64,000 nt of DNA from Janibacter hoylei PVAS-1 (GTDB taxonomy: Bacteria > Actinomycetota > Actinomycetes > Actinomycetales > Dermatophilaceae): contig NZ_ALWX01000005.1 in NCBI RefSeq assembly GCF_000297495.1, forward strand, positions 1 to 64,000, in the 5' to 3' direction. Under the pieces are notes generated by a model, which was not told the origin of the DNA, ran no database searches, and worked only from the letters and a program-made list of their open reading frames with translations. A program made the translations under genes and the position numbers. Positions 18,398 to 28,968 of the stretch are shown here, in pieces. Position 1 is the stretch's first letter; every line of letters begins with the position of its first letter.

Positions 18398-18643
18398 TCA
18401 CCAGGGGACGTCGATCTCCGCCTCGCCGGTGACGACCTCGATCTGCTGACCGCCCATCTCGACGACGCTGCCGGCGCGGATCTGGGCGCCGCGGCGGGTC
18501 TCGGGGGCGCCGTCGACGCTCACCTGACCGGCGGCGATGACCTCACGGGCCATGACGCCGTCCTCCACCAGGCCGGCCAGCTTGAGCAGCTGGCCGAGGC
18601 GGATCGACTCGTCGCGGATGTGGACCGGTGCGGGAGAGCTCAC
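18398..18643 (-). CDS. small S4-domain RNA-binding protein
   Basis: 81 residues consisting almost entirely of one S4 domain: IRLGQLLKLAGLVEDGVMAREVIAAGQVSVDGAPETRRGAQIRAG. This is the YbcJ/YaaA-like group of stand-alone S4 proteins that bind structured RNA, often rRNA. TAGTCT 6 nt before the GTG at 18643 indicates a leaderless start. It is convergent with the racemase-like gene and separated from it by the repeat cluster. Confidence 0.85.
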   Translation of the reverse strand: MSSPAPVHIRDESIRLGQLLKLAGLVEDGVMAREVIAAGQVSVDGAPETRRGAQIRAGSVVEMGGQQIEVVTGEAEIDVPW

Positions 18644-18674
18644 GCCACCAGACTAGGTGGCGAAGGGGGAGCGC

Positions 18675-18977
18675 TCAGCCCGCGAGGCCGGCCCGGGAGA
18701 TGTCCCGCCCGGCGAGGACGACCTGACGCTCGTCCTCGGTCATGCCGCCCCAGACCCCGAAGGGCTCGCGGATGGCCAGCGCGTGCGCGCGGCAGGCGGC
18801 GATGACGGGGCAGGAGGAGCAGATCTCCTTGGCGGCGGCGTCACGCAGACGGCGGGCGGCGCCACGCTCGCCGTCGGGGTGGTAGAAGGACTCGCTGCCG
18901 GTCTCGCGGCAGGCTCCCTCGAACTGCCACTCCCACAGGTCTGCCACCGGTCCGGGTGCGGTGCCGTCGTGTCCCAT
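18675..18977 (-). CDS. WhiB-family iron-sulfur regulator (WhiD/WhiB3-like by position)
   Basis: 100 residues. The four Fe-S cysteines are present: Cys in FEGACRETG, the CxxC pair in EICSSCPVIAAC with the fourth Cys in the same stretch. They are followed by the family turn EPFGVWGGMTEDER and a short basic tail for promoter binding. Wbl proteins bind a 4Fe-4S cluster and sigma factor region 4. In M. tuberculosis whiB3 and in Streptomyces whiD lie between groEL1 and guaB; the same placement here suggests orthology, but the paralogue assignment is an inference. A good ribosome site (GGAGGG) precedes the ATG at 18977. Confidence 0.92.
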   Translation of the reverse strand: MGHDGTAPGPVADLWEWQFEGACRETGSESFYHPDGERGAARRLRDAAAKEICSSCPVIAACRAHALAIREPFGVWGGMTEDERQVVLAGRDISRAGLAG

Positions 18978-19150
18978 GTCTGTCCCTCCAGAGAAGCCGT
19001 GTGGAGGGACCCCGTCGCCTCCGCGTTCCTGAGGGACAACCTAAGGAGATCGAGGCCAACGCAGGTCGTCTGCAGGGTATGGATTCCCCCCGGAAATGCG
19101 GCCTTTGGTCAGGAAATGGTCAGGTCAGCGACGCCCTCGAGGTGGCTTAG

Positions 19151-20701
<1,551 letters not shown>

Positions 20702-20703
20702 CC

Positions 20704-21706
20704 GTGGCCGGGCCGGAGTCGAAGCGCGCGAAGGGCATCGGTGGGCCGCCGGGCAGTCTCCTGTGGTGGATCTCCCAGGTGGCCGGTCTCGTCGTGAGCC
20801 TCGTGCTCATGCTCGTGCTGGCCGCCGCGCTGTCGATGCTCACCCGGATGGTCGTCGAGGGCCGCACCGACCCGCCGCTCCACCCGCCGACGGTCGGCGT
20901 CTGGTGGCTCCTGTGCACCGGAGCGCTCCTCGTGCCGATGCTGCGTCAGACCTGGCAGGAGCTGGCCTCCGAGCAGGTCCACGTCGACGCGGCCGGCAAC
21001 GAGCTGCGCATCGACCGGTGGTCGCCGGCCGAGGAGCGCGAGCGCTTCGCGGCGCTGGTCGGTGCCGTCGACCGGGGAGTCGCCGCCCCGCAGACAGATG
21101 CCGACGACCGCGATGCCGACGACCGGGCCGCGGCCGACGAGCCGGTCGTCGCGCAAGAGCGGGCACGTGAGCGACCGCAGCGGCAGGCCGCGCGGGAGAC
21201 CGCAGCCGCGGTCGAGCCGGCGGGGCCGTCGGTGGGACCCGACGGCCGGTGGTCGGCCCCCCCTTCGCTGGCTCGAGCTGGCCGGCATGGTCTGCCTCGT
21301 CGGCTGGCTGCCGCTGCTGCTCGTCGCGGTGATCGTCTTCGCCGAGCTGCAGGACTCCGTCGCCTCGGAGTGGGGGCTGCTGCCGATGGCGCTGCTGCCG
21401 ATCGGCTGGGTGCTGCTGTGGGTGCACCACCTGCTGCGGCACCGGTGGCTGCGCACCCGCGAGACCCGCAGCGACCTGGCCGGCCTGCACGGGATGACGG
21501 CCTTCGTCCTCGCCGTCGTGCTCGTGCTCGTCGCCCTGACCGGCCTGATCATGCGTGACGAGTTCCTCGGTGTCGCGCTCATCAGCTTCCCGCTCGCCGT
21601 CCTGTGCGGCTGGGTGGCCAAGCGCGAGATGCGGCACCACGTCCCCGAGCGCACGAGCAGCAGCGACGGCTCCGACACCCCCGTCGACATCACTCCCTTC
21701 GACTGA
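20704..21706 (+). CDS. hypothetical membrane protein (one frameshift)
   Basis: Not recognised. Reconstructed length 333 residues. Starts with GTG 3 nt after guaB. Hydrophobic segments near residues 20-45 (LLWWISQVAGLVVSLVLMLVLAAAL) and 65-80; then an acidic and Arg-rich cytoplasmic stretch with EVHVDAAGNELRIDRWSPAEERERF-like content; then, after a frame change in the C7 run near 21257-21263 (one C too many), three more membrane segments (LVGWLPLLLVAVIVFAEL, LPMALLPIGWVLLWVHHLL, MTAFVLAVVLVLVALTGLI) and a Ser-rich tail. Position right behind guaB suggests cotranscription. Alternative: two small genes, but the corrected frame is continuous. Confidence 0.65.
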
Positions 21707-22724
21707 CCGCCGCACGGTACGAGCGCATCTCGGCCCCACCGGTGGCCCTACGGTCGACCGACTCGGCCGCGAGGACCGCCCGGACGATGGCGCGGCTGAC
21801 GCAGTCGGCGGCAGCGGTCTGCAGCTCCACGAAGGCGAAGGGGTCCACGGCCGGCCCGCCGGGTGTCGACAGGGCGAAGACCGTGTCGCCGTCGAACCCG
21901 GTGTGCACCGGCGAGAGCGCCCGGGCGAAGCCGTCGTGCGCGACACCCGCGAGCTTCGCGCAGCCCGCCTTGTCGAGCGCGGCATCCGTGGCCACCACGG
22001 CCAGGGTCGTCGCCGTCCCGGCCCGCAGCGCCTGCGCCTCGGCGGCCTGACGCTCCCAGTGGGCCTGCACCGCAACGGGATCGGGCTCGGGCACGTCGAC
22101 CTCACCCGGTACCAGCAGGCGCTCGGCGAGCAGCCGACCGTCGGGGGAGAGCGGCGAGCCGACCGCGTTGACCGCGACGAGGGCGCCCACCGTCACCCCC
22201 GAAGGGAGCACGGCGCTCGCCGACCCGATGCCGCCGCGCAGCCCGCCGGCGCGGGCTCCGGTCCCGGCGCCGACACCCCCTTCGTCCACCGGGCCGTCGC
22301 TCGCCGCGAGGTAGGCGGCCCGGCCCTCGTCCGGGCCGGGGTGGTGACGCCACGACCCGGCCCGCCCGAGGTCGAAGAGGATCGCGGCCGGGACGATCGG
22401 CACGACCTCACCGGCTCCTGGGCCGGCCGGCCAGCCACGCCCCTCGTCGGCGAGCGCCGCGACGACGCCGTCCGCGGCGGACAGGCCGTAGGCGCTGCCG
22501 CCCGACAGGACGACGGCGTCGACGGCGTCGACGAGGTTGAGGGGGTCGAGCAGGTCGGTCTCGCGGGTGCCGGGGCCGCCGCCGCGCACGTCCACCCCAC
22601 CGGTCGTGCCGACGGGCGGCACGACGACGCTCGTCCCGGTGAGCCAGCCGGGCTCGTCACGGGTGGCATGGCCGACCCGGATGCCCGGGACGTCGGTGAT
22701 GGCGTTGTGCGCTCCGGGGTGCAT
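21690..22724 (-). CDS. P1 family (DmpA/NylC-like) N-terminal nucleophile hydrolase
   Basis: 344 residues. Self-processing Ntn-type peptidase of the DmpA/OAT-like fold, acting on N-terminal residues or amide oligomers. Features: AITDVPGIRVGHA opening of the family, VVLSGGSAYGLSAADGV, GAGTGARAGGLRGGIGSAS, GALVAVNAVGSP, and the segment ATTLAVVATDAALDKAGCAKLA, where the TT pair matches the cleavage/nucleophile site known in NylC-type enzymes. Starts at ATG 22724 with CATGCT 6 nt before it. Its 3' end overlaps the upstream membrane protein gene by 17 nt, tail to tail. Substrate unknown. Confidence 0.85.
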   Translation of the reverse strand: MHPGAHNAITDVPGIRVGHATRDEPGWLTGTSVVVPPVGTTGGVDVRGGGPGTRETDLLDPLNLVDAVDAVVLSGGSAYGLSAADGVVAALADEGRGWPAGPGAGEVVPIVPAAILFDLGRAGSWRHHPGPDEGRAAYLAASDGPVDEGGVGAGTGARAGGLRGGIGSASAVLPSGVTVGALVAVNAVGSPLSPDGRLLAERLLVPGEVDVPEPDPVAVQAHWERQAAEAQALRAGTATTLAVVATDAALDKAGCAKLAGVAHDGFARALSPVHTGFDGDTVFALSTPGGPAVDPFAFVELQTAAADCVSRAIVRAVLAAESVDRRATGGAEMRSYRAAVSRRE

Positions 22725-22800
22725 GGCACCAGCATGCCCGCGGAGCCGGCCGCCCGGGAGGGGTGGGGATAGCCCTCTGCGTCGGTGGTTGACTGGAGCG

Positions 22801-23823
22801 ATGACGACGAGCAGCGACCCGATCCGCGTCCTCGACGGCCACAACGACCTGCCGTGGCACCACCGCGAGGTGGCCGGCTACGACCTCGACGCCTGCGACA
22901 TCGCCCAGCCGCAGCCGCACCTGCACACGGACCTGCCGCGGATGCGCGCAGGGGGCCTGGCCGCCCAGCTGTGGTCGGTGTGGGTGCCCTGCGAGCTCCA
23001 GGGCGAGGCGGCCGTCGCCGCGACGCACGAGCAGATCGACTTCGTCGCGGCCATGTGCGCCCGCTACGAGGAGATGGTCTCGGCGCGGACCGCGGCCGAC
23101 GTGCACGCGGCGTGGGCGCAGGGCCGGCACGCCGCGCTCGTCGGGATGGAGGGCGGCCACAGCATCAACGAGTCGCTCGAGACCCTCGAGGGCTTCGCCG
23201 ACCGGGGTGCCCGCTACATGACGCTCACGCACAACGACAACACGCCCTGGGCCGACTCGGCGACCGACGAGCGCGTGCACGGCGGACTGACCGACTTCGG
23301 TCGTGAGGTCGTCGCCCGGATGAACGACCTCGGGGTCGTCGTCGACCTGTCGCACGTGAGCGCGGAGACGATGCACGACGCCCTCGACGCGACGCGTCTA
23401 CCCGTGATGTTCAGCCACTCCGGCGCGCGAGCGGTGTGCGACCACCCGCGCAATGTCCCGGATGACGTCCTCGAGCGCATCCCGGGCAACGGCGGGATCG
23501 TCATGGCCAACGTCGTGCCGAAGTTCGTCAACCCGGCCCGGGCCGACGAGGTCCTCGGACGCACCTGCGTCGTGCCCGACCCGGTGGCGACGCTCGACCA
23601 CGTCGTCGCGCACTTCGAGCACCTGCGTGAGGTCGTCGGCATCGAGCACGTCGGCATCGGCGCGGACTACGACGGCGTCGACGAGACGCCGGTCGGGCTC
23701 GAGGACGTCGCGAGCTACCCGCGGCTGCTTGGCGCGCTGGGGGAGCGGGGCTGGAGCCGCAGCGACCTCGAGGCCCTCGCGCACGGCAACGTGCTGCGGG
23801 TCCTCGAGGCCACGGAGGTCTAG
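22801..23823 (+). CDS. membrane dipeptidase family protein (M19)
   Basis: 340-residue zinc dipeptidase, TIM-barrel. Metal ligands: HxD in DGHNDLPW at the start, Glu in VGMEGGHSI, and two His in LSHVSAETMHDALD / FSHSGARAV. The GVDETPVGLEDVASYPRLLGAL and GIGADYDGV end are typical for the family. Divergent from the P1 peptidase, so two peptidases that may handle D-amino acid or odd peptides face each other. Start ATG 22801 preceded by GGAG. Confidence 0.9.
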   Translation: MTTSSDPIRVLDGHNDLPWHHREVAGYDLDACDIAQPQPHLHTDLPRMRAGGLAAQLWSVWVPCELQGEAAVAATHEQIDFVAAMCARYEEMVSARTAADVHAAWAQGRHAALVGMEGGHSINESLETLEGFADRGARYMTLTHNDNTPWADSATDERVHGGLTDFGREVVARMNDLGVVVDLSHVSAETMHDALDATRLPVMFSHSGARAVCDHPRNVPDDVLERIPGNGGIVMANVVPKFVNPARADEVLGRTCVVPDPVATLDHVVAHFEHLREVVGIEHVGIGADYDGVDETPVGLEDVASYPRLLGALGERGWSRSDLEALAHGNVLRVLEATEV

Positions 23824-23839
23824 CGGGGCGGGCGCCGGC

Positions 23840-24115
23840 TCACATCCGCAGGTCGGGGAAGGGCGTGTCACCCTTCGGCGCCGGCGGGGCGTCGTGCACC
23901 GCCGACCCGCGCACGGTGTCCACGCCGGTGACGTTCTTCTTCACCGTCCGGGAGAGCCCGCTCAGCTGCTTGTGGTACTTGCCCTTGGTGCGCCGGTCGA
24001 CGAAGCCGGTCGCCTTGTCGATGTAGTCGCCCGCCTTGTCGGGGTTGTTGCGCGCCCACTGGCGCGCGGTCTCGGTGGCGGTCAGGACGACAGCGGCGTT
24101 CTTGAACTTGGCCAT
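23840..24115 (-). CDS. small Rv0909-like antitoxin family/hypothetical protein
   Basis: 91 residues, basic and helical. The core PDKAGDYIDKATGFVDRRTKGKYHKQLSGL resembles the DKATGFVDKKTGGKY motif of the short Rv0909-type proteins annotated as antitoxins. No toxin gene is adjacent: the neighbours are a dipeptidase and an MFS pump. These small proteins are widespread in actinobacteria without partners, so antitoxin function is not established. The tail HDAPPAPKGDTPFPDLRM is unstructured. Confidence 0.65.
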   Translation of the reverse strand: MAKFKNAAVVLTATETARQWARNNPDKAGDYIDKATGFVDRRTKGKYHKQLSGLSRTVKKNVTGVDTVRGSAVHDAPPAPKGDTPFPDLRM

Positions 24116-24158
24116 GGGGCGGTCCTTCGGTCGGGGATGTACTCGCCACGGACAACGA

Positions 24159-24195
24159 AGGGGGACCACGCAGGATTCCGCGCGTGGCCCCCCTC
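24159..24195. terminator. GC hairpin between MFS pump and small gene
   Basis: GGGGGACCACGC pairs imperfectly with GCGTGGCCCCCC across a short loop, preceded by CGAAGGG. It lies just after the 3' end of the DHA2-type pump on the minus strand. Confidence 0.5.
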
Positions 24196-24210
24196 CTTGG
24201 TCGGGTGGAG

Positions 24211-25875
24211 TCAGTGCATGAGCACCGGAGCGGCCTCGCCGGGCTCCTCGTCGAGCATGTGGCTCTCCTCGTGCTTGCGCGGGAGGAAGGCCGCGACGAC
24301 GAGGGTCGCGAGGCACATGAAGGCCGAGACCCAGTAGGTCGCGGCGAAGGCCTCGGCCATGTCGACGCGCACTGCGTGCACGAGCGCGGCGGCACCGGCC
24401 TGCGGGTCGCTCGCGTACTGCGCCATGACCTGGGCGACCTCGGGGAACTTCGCGAGGAGCTGCTGCATCGCGCCCGGGTCGGTGACCTCGGCGCTCTCCT
24501 CGCCGAAGGCCTGCGCCTGACCGATGAGGGGACGGTCCTCGAAGCCACGGGTCAGGACGACCGATGCGATGGCCACGCCGAAGGAGCTCGCGACCTGCTG
24601 GGTGATGTTGAGCAGCGTCGAGCCGCGGGCCACCTGGTGGGCGGTGAGCGCCTTGAGCGAGCTCGTCATGAGCGGCATCATCGTTGCGCCCATGCCCAGA
24701 CCCATGACGAAGAGCGCCGGGATGACGAAGCCCCAGTAGCTCGAGTCCGCGGAGAGCTGGGTGAAGGCGAACATGCCGCCGGTGATCAGGGCGATGCCGA
24801 CGGGCACGATCCGGCCGACGGGGTACTTGTCGACCAGCATGCCGGCGATCGGCATGGTGACCAGGGCGCCGAGGCCCTGCGGGATCATCAGGACGCCCGC
24901 CATGGTCGTCGTCTCGCCCCGCACCTGCTGGAAGTAGGTCGGCATGAGGAGCAGGCCGCCGAAGAAGGCCGCGGCGAAGAGGAACATCGTCAGCGCGGCG
25001 ATCGAGAACTGCCGGTTGCCGAGCAGACGCAGGTCGAGCAGCGGGTGCTTCGGGCGCATCGACCACCAGCCGAAGGCGAGGATGAGGACGAGCCCGGCCA
25101 GGGCGGTGCCGTAGACCTTGGGCGAGTTGACCGTGCCCTCCTCGGGGATCGACGAGACGCCGTAGAGGAAGAGCGCCAGGCCGGGCGACATGAGGAGCAG
25201 GCCGATGATGTCGAGCGACTCGGTGGGCTCGGTGTGGTCCTTGGGCAGGACGAGCGCGGCGTAGACGAGGGCGACGATGCCGAGGGGCAGGTTGATGAGG
25301 AAGATCCAGGTCCAGCTCGGGCGGCCCAGCCAGTGGGCGTTGTCGATGAGCCAGCCACCGAGGATCGGGCCACCGATCGGGCCGAGGAGCATCGGGATGC
25401 CGAGGATCGCCATGAGGCGACCGATGCGGTCCGGGCCGGCCGCGCGCGTCATGATCGTCATGCCGAGCGGCATGAGCATGCCGCCGCCGAGGCCCTGGAC
25501 GACGCGGGCGCCGATGAGCATCTCGATGGAGGGCGCGAAGGCGCACAGGACGGAGCCGGCGACGAAGAAGGCGATCGCGGCGAGGTAGAGCCGCTTGGTG
25601 CCGAAGCGGTCAGCGGCCCAGCCGGTCAGCGGGATGACGGTGGCCAAGGCCAGCGTGTAGGCGGTGACGGTCCAGGCGACGGTCGAGTAGTGCAGCGGCT
25701 CGGGGCCCGTGGCCAGGTCGGTCTGGAAGTGCGGGAGCGCGACGTTGACGACCGTGATGTCGAGGATCGACATGATCGAGCCGAGGACGACGACGCCGGC
25801 GATCTTGAGGACGGCCGCGTCGATCTTGTCCGGATACTCCGTGGGCAGCGTGGGATCGTGCGCAGGTGCAGACAC
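24211..25875 (-). CDS. DHA2-family MFS drug/proton antiporter (EmrB/QacA type)
   Basis: 554 residues with 14 predicted membrane helices. Motifs: SILDITVVNVALPHF (motif D1 of 14-TMS pumps), WTVTAYTLALATVIPLTGWAADRFGTKR (motif A), VQGLGGGMLMPLGMTI (motif B) and GPIGGPILGGWLI (motif C of drug:H+ antiporters). The Pro-rich C-tail with His/Glu is cytoplasmic. A ribosome site (AGGAGAC) precedes the ATG. No regulator gene is adjacent, so regulation cannot be read. Exports cationic or hydrophobic drugs by analogy. Confidence 0.9.
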   Translation of the reverse strand: MSAPAHDPTLPTEYPDKIDAAVLKIAGVVVLGSIMSILDITVVNVALPHFQTDLATGPEPLHYSTVAWTVTAYTLALATVIPLTGWAADRFGTKRLYLAAIAFFVAGSVLCAFAPSIEMLIGARVVQGLGGGMLMPLGMTIMTRAAGPDRIGRLMAILGIPMLLGPIGGPILGGWLIDNAHWLGRPSWTWIFLINLPLGIVALVYAALVLPKDHTEPTESLDIIGLLLMSPGLALFLYGVSSIPEEGTVNSPKVYGTALAGLVLILAFGWWSMRPKHPLLDLRLLGNRQFSIAALTMFLFAAAFFGGLLLMPTYFQQVRGETTTMAGVLMIPQGLGALVTMPIAGMLVDKYPVGRIVPVGIALITGGMFAFTQLSADSSYWGFVIPALFVMGLGMGATMMPLMTSSLKALTAHQVARGSTLLNITQQVASSFGVAIASVVLTRGFEDRPLIGQAQAFGEESAEVTDPGAMQQLLAKFPEVAQVMAQYASDPQAGAAALVHAVRVDMAEAFAATYWVSAFMCLATLVVAAFLPRKHEESHMLDEEPGEAAPVLMH

Positions 25876-26011
25876 AGGGGTCTCCTGTCAGGGGTGCGAA
25901 GGGGGGAGGCGGCGGCCTCGTCGCCACCCTGGCCGGCGGGAGAGATACATGCGTCGGCCATGCAAGTATGCGCCGTCACCCACGAGGGGCCAAGCCCTTT
26001 AGGCTGGGCGG

Positions 26012-27133
26012 GTGAACGAGATCGAGATCGGCCGGGGCAAGCGTGGCCGCAGGGCCTACTCCTTCGACGACATCGCGGTGCTGCCGAGTCGACGCACGCG
26101 CGACCCCGAGGAGGTGTCGCTCGACTGGCAGATCGACGCCTACCACTTCGAGATGCCGGTCATCGCGGCCCCGATGGACTCGGTGATGTCGCCGGCGACG
26201 GCCGTCGCCTTCGGCGAGGCCGGCGGTCTGCCGGTCCTCGACCTCGAGGGCCTGTGGACGCGCTACTCCGACCCCGAGCCGCTGCTCGCGGAGATCGCCT
26301 CGCTCGACCCGGCCCTCGCGACGGCGCGGATGCAGGAGATCTACGCGGCCCCGATCCAGCCCGACCTGATCAGCGAGCGGCTGCGCGAGCTGCGGTCGGC
26401 CGGCGTCACGGTCGCCGGTGCGCTCAGCCCGCAAAACACGCAGCAGCACTGGAAGACCGTCGTCGACGCGGGGGTGGACCTCTTCGTCATCCGCGGCACG
26501 ACGGTCTCCGCCGAGCACGTGAGCAGCCGGTCCGAGCCGCTCAACCTCAAGCGATTCATCTACGAGCTCGACGTGCCGGTCATCGTCGGTGGCGCGGCGA
26601 GCTACACCGCCGCCCTGCACCTCATGCGGACCGGTGCGGCGGGTGTCCTCGTCGGTTTCGGCGGGGGAGCGGCCCACACGACCCGCCAAGCGCTGGGGAT
26701 CCACGCGCCGATGGCCAGCGCCGTGGCCGACGTCGCTGCCGCCCGCCGCGACTACCTCGACGAGTCCGGTGGCCGCTACGTCCACGTCATCGCCGACGGT
26801 GGCCTCGGGACGAGTGGCGACATCGTCAAGGCGGTCGCCTGCGGCGCCGACGCCGTGATGCTGGGTGCGGCGCTGGCCCGCGCGGCCGATGCCCCCGGTC
26901 GCGGCTTCCACTGGGGCGCCGAGGCGCACCACCCCGAGCTGCCTCGTGGGGCGCGCGTCGAAGTCGGCTCTGTCGCGCCGCTGCAGGAGGTGCTCTTCGG
27001 CCCGAGCAAGGTGGCCGACGGCACGACCAACCTCATCGGTGCGCTGCGCCGGGCCATGGCCACGACCGGCTACACCGAGGTCAAGGAGCTGCAGCGCATC
27101 GAGGTCGTCGTCGCGCCACACCAGCCGAGCTGA
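26012..27133 (+). CDS. guaB3: GuaB3 family IMP dehydrogenase-related protein
   Basis: 373 residues, without the CBS pair that guaB has. EIEIGRGKRGRRAYSFDDIAVLPSRRTRDP is the usual GuaB3 start, then APMDSVMSPATAVAFGEAGGLPVLDLEGLWTRY, VGGAASYTAALHLMRTGAAGVLVGFGGGAAHTTR, and VIADGGLGTSGDIVKAVACGADAVMLG. The catalytic Cys loop of true IMPDH (GSICTT) reads GGGAAHTTR, with Ala in place of Cys. Cyanobacterial GuaB3 homologues have been reported as active, so function here is open. TAGGCT 6 nt before GTG 26012 marks a leaderless start. Position after guaB matches Rv3410c. Confidence 0.9.
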   Translation: MNEIEIGRGKRGRRAYSFDDIAVLPSRRTRDPEEVSLDWQIDAYHFEMPVIAAPMDSVMSPATAVAFGEAGGLPVLDLEGLWTRYSDPEPLLAEIASLDPALATARMQEIYAAPIQPDLISERLRELRSAGVTVAGALSPQNTQQHWKTVVDAGVDLFVIRGTTVSAEHVSSRSEPLNLKRFIYELDVPVIVGGAASYTAALHLMRTGAAGVLVGFGGGAAHTTRQALGIHAPMASAVADVAAARRDYLDESGGRYVHVIADGGLGTSGDIVKAVACGADAVMLGAALARAADAPGRGFHWGAEAHHPELPRGARVEVGSVAPLQEVLFGPSKVADGTTNLIGALRRAMATTGYTEVKELQRIEVVVAPHQPS

Positions 27134-27160
27134 CCCACCCCCACCTCGCCACCCCCCTTC

Positions 27161-27288
27161 CGCATCTGCCTCGGCACGTGCGGGAGGGGGTGCGCATTTC
27201 CCTAGGCAGATGCGGAAGGGGTGGCGCATTTCCCTAGGCAGATGCGCACTGGGGGTGGTATTTCCCTAGGGAAATGCGGGTGGAGGGC
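27161..27288. repeat. four tandem 32-bp units with palindromic CCTAGG core
   Basis: Units start at 27161, 27193, 27225 and 27257, each exactly 32 bp. Three contain ATTTCCCTAGG; the last has the full palindrome ATTTCCCTAGGGAAAT, and the middle two have an imperfect form with CAGATGC on the right. The first unit is degenerate (GCATCTGCCTCGGCACGTGC). Linkers are G-rich. Same family and same spacing as 6717-6812. It lies between guaB3 and the aldehyde dehydrogenase gene. Confidence 0.85.
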
Positions 27289-27375
27289 CCGGGGCGAAGG
27301 GGGAGGGGCCGCCTTCATGGGCCGATTCACGGACGTCCTCTGGCGCGTCCGGGGACCCCCGGTTACCGTGAGGTA

Positions 27376-28968
27376 ATGACCTCGGAGATCATCGCTGACC
27401 CAGAGCTGGACCCCACGGCGACCTACGCGGTCGACCCCGCTCGTGCCCGGCGCTACGCCGGCCGCGTCGTCGCCTCGCCGACGGCGCAGACCTTCACGCG
27501 CACCTCGCCGCTCACGGGCGGCCCGATCGCCGCCCTGCCGCTCTCCGGGGAGGGCGACGTGCGTCGTGCCGTGGCCGGAGCCCGCGCCGCCCAGGCGCGC
27601 TGGGCCGCGACCTCCTTCGACGAGCGCCGTCGGGTGCTCCTGCGCTTCCACGACCTCGTCCTCTCCCACCAGGTCGAGCTGCTCGACCTGGTCCAGATCG
27701 AGTCGGGCAAGGTGCGCAAGCAGGCCTTCGAGGAGGTGCTCGACACCGCCCTCGCGGCGCGCTACTACGGCCGCACGGCCGAGTCGCACCTGCGGCCGCG
27801 CAAGGTGGCCGGCGCCTACCCGCTCCTCACCCAGACCCGCGTCCACCACCGGCCCAAGGGCGTCGTCGGCATCGTCTCGCCGTGGAACTACCCGCTGAGC
27901 CTGGCCATCACCGACGCGCTGCCCGCGCTCATGGCCGGCAACGCCGTCGTCCTGCGCCCCGACCAGCAGGGCTCGGTCACGGCCCTCGCGGGCGTCGAGC
28001 TGCTCCACGAGGCCGGTCTGCCCGAGGGCGTCCTCCAGGTGGTGCTGGGCCCCGGCTCCGAGACGGGGCAGGCGGTCGTCGACTCGACGGACTACGTCTG
28101 CTACACCGGCTCGACCGCGACCGGCCGTCGCGTCGCCCAGTCCGCGGCATCGCGACTGGTCTCCTTCAGCATGGAGCTCGGTGGCAAGAACTCGGTGTAC
28201 ATCGCCGACGACGCCGACCTCGACCGCGCCGTCGAGGGTGCGGTCCGTGCGTGCTTCTCCAGCGCCGGCCAGCTGTGCATCTCGACCGAGCGGGTCGTCG
28301 TGCACGAGGCGATCGCCGATGACTTCATCGCCCGCTTCGTCGCCGCCGTCGACGCCATGACGATCGGCACCGCCCTCGAGTACGGCTACGACATGGGCTC
28401 GCTGGTCAGCCAAGCGCAGCTCGACACGGTCACCGCCCACATCGAGGACGCCACGGCGAAGGGGGCGAAGGTCCTCACCGGTGGCAGGCACCGCCCCGAC
28501 CTCGGGCCCTACGTCTTCGAGCCGACGGTGCTCGAGGGCGTCACCTCGGCGATGACCTGTCGCGACGAGGAGACATTCGGTCCGCTCGTGTCGATCTACC
28601 GGGTCGCCGACGACGCTGCCGCGATCGCGCTCGTCAACGACACCGAGTACGGGCTCAACTCCTCGGTGTGGACCCGCGACATCGCTCGCGGCCGGCGTCT
28701 GGCCGCCCGGTTCGAGACGGGGACGGTCAACATCAACGAGGCCTACGCCGCGGCGTGGGCCTCGATGGGTGCCCCGATGGGTGGGATGAAGGACTCCGGC
28801 ATGGGTCGCCGCCACGGCGCGGAGGGCATCCTCAAGTACACGGAGGCCCAGACGGTCGCCGTGCAGCACCTGGTCCCGATCGCCCCCGCCTTCGGCATGA
28901 GCGACGCGCTCCACGCCAAGGTGCTCACCCTCGGGCTGCGCGCGATGAAGACGGCGGGCATGCGGTGA
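27376..28968 (+). CDS. succinate-semialdehyde dehydrogenase / aldehyde dehydrogenase
   Basis: 530-residue NAD(P)-dependent enzyme. KGVVGIVSPWNYPLSLAI, VVLRPDQQGS, YTGSTATGRR, FSMELGGKNSVYIADD (catalytic Glu) and FSSAGQLCISTERVVVHE (catalytic Cys) are all intact. The closest known group is actinobacterial succinic-semialdehyde dehydrogenase (GabD2-like), which also neighbours the choD homologue in Streptomyces. TACCGT sits 6 nt before the ATG at 27376, so the transcript is probably leaderless. Overlaps the next gene by 4 nt (GTGA), implying one operon with the GMC oxidase. Confidence 0.88.
   Translation: MTSEIIADPELDPTATYAVDPARARRYAGRVVASPTAQTFTRTSPLTGGPIAALPLSGEGDVRRAVAGARAAQARWAATSFDERRRVLLRFHDLVLSHQVELLDLVQIESGKVRKQAFEEVLDTALAARYYGRTAESHLRPRKVAGAYPLLTQTRVHHRPKGVVGIVSPWNYPLSLAITDALPALMAGNAVVLRPDQQGSVTALAGVELLHEAGLPEGVLQVVLGPGSETGQAVVDSTDYVCYTGSTATGRRVAQSAASRLVSFSMELGGKNSVYIADDADLDRAVEGAVRACFSSAGQLCISTERVVVHEAIADDFIARFVAAVDAMTIGTALEYGYDMGSLVSQAQLDTVTAHIEDATAKGAKVLTGGRHRPDLGPYVFEPTVLEGVTSAMTCRDEETFGPLVSIYRVADDAAAIALVNDTEYGLNSSVWTRDIARGRRLAARFETGTVNINEAYAAAWASMGAPMGGMKDSGMGRRHGAEGILKYTEAQTVAVQHLVPIAPAFGMSDALHAKVLTLGLRAMKTAGMR

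Noticed and set aside
24184..27237. Plus-strand frame of 1017 residues
   Set aside because: Antisense to the MFS pump and in another frame of guaB3; composition is typical of GC-rich shadows.
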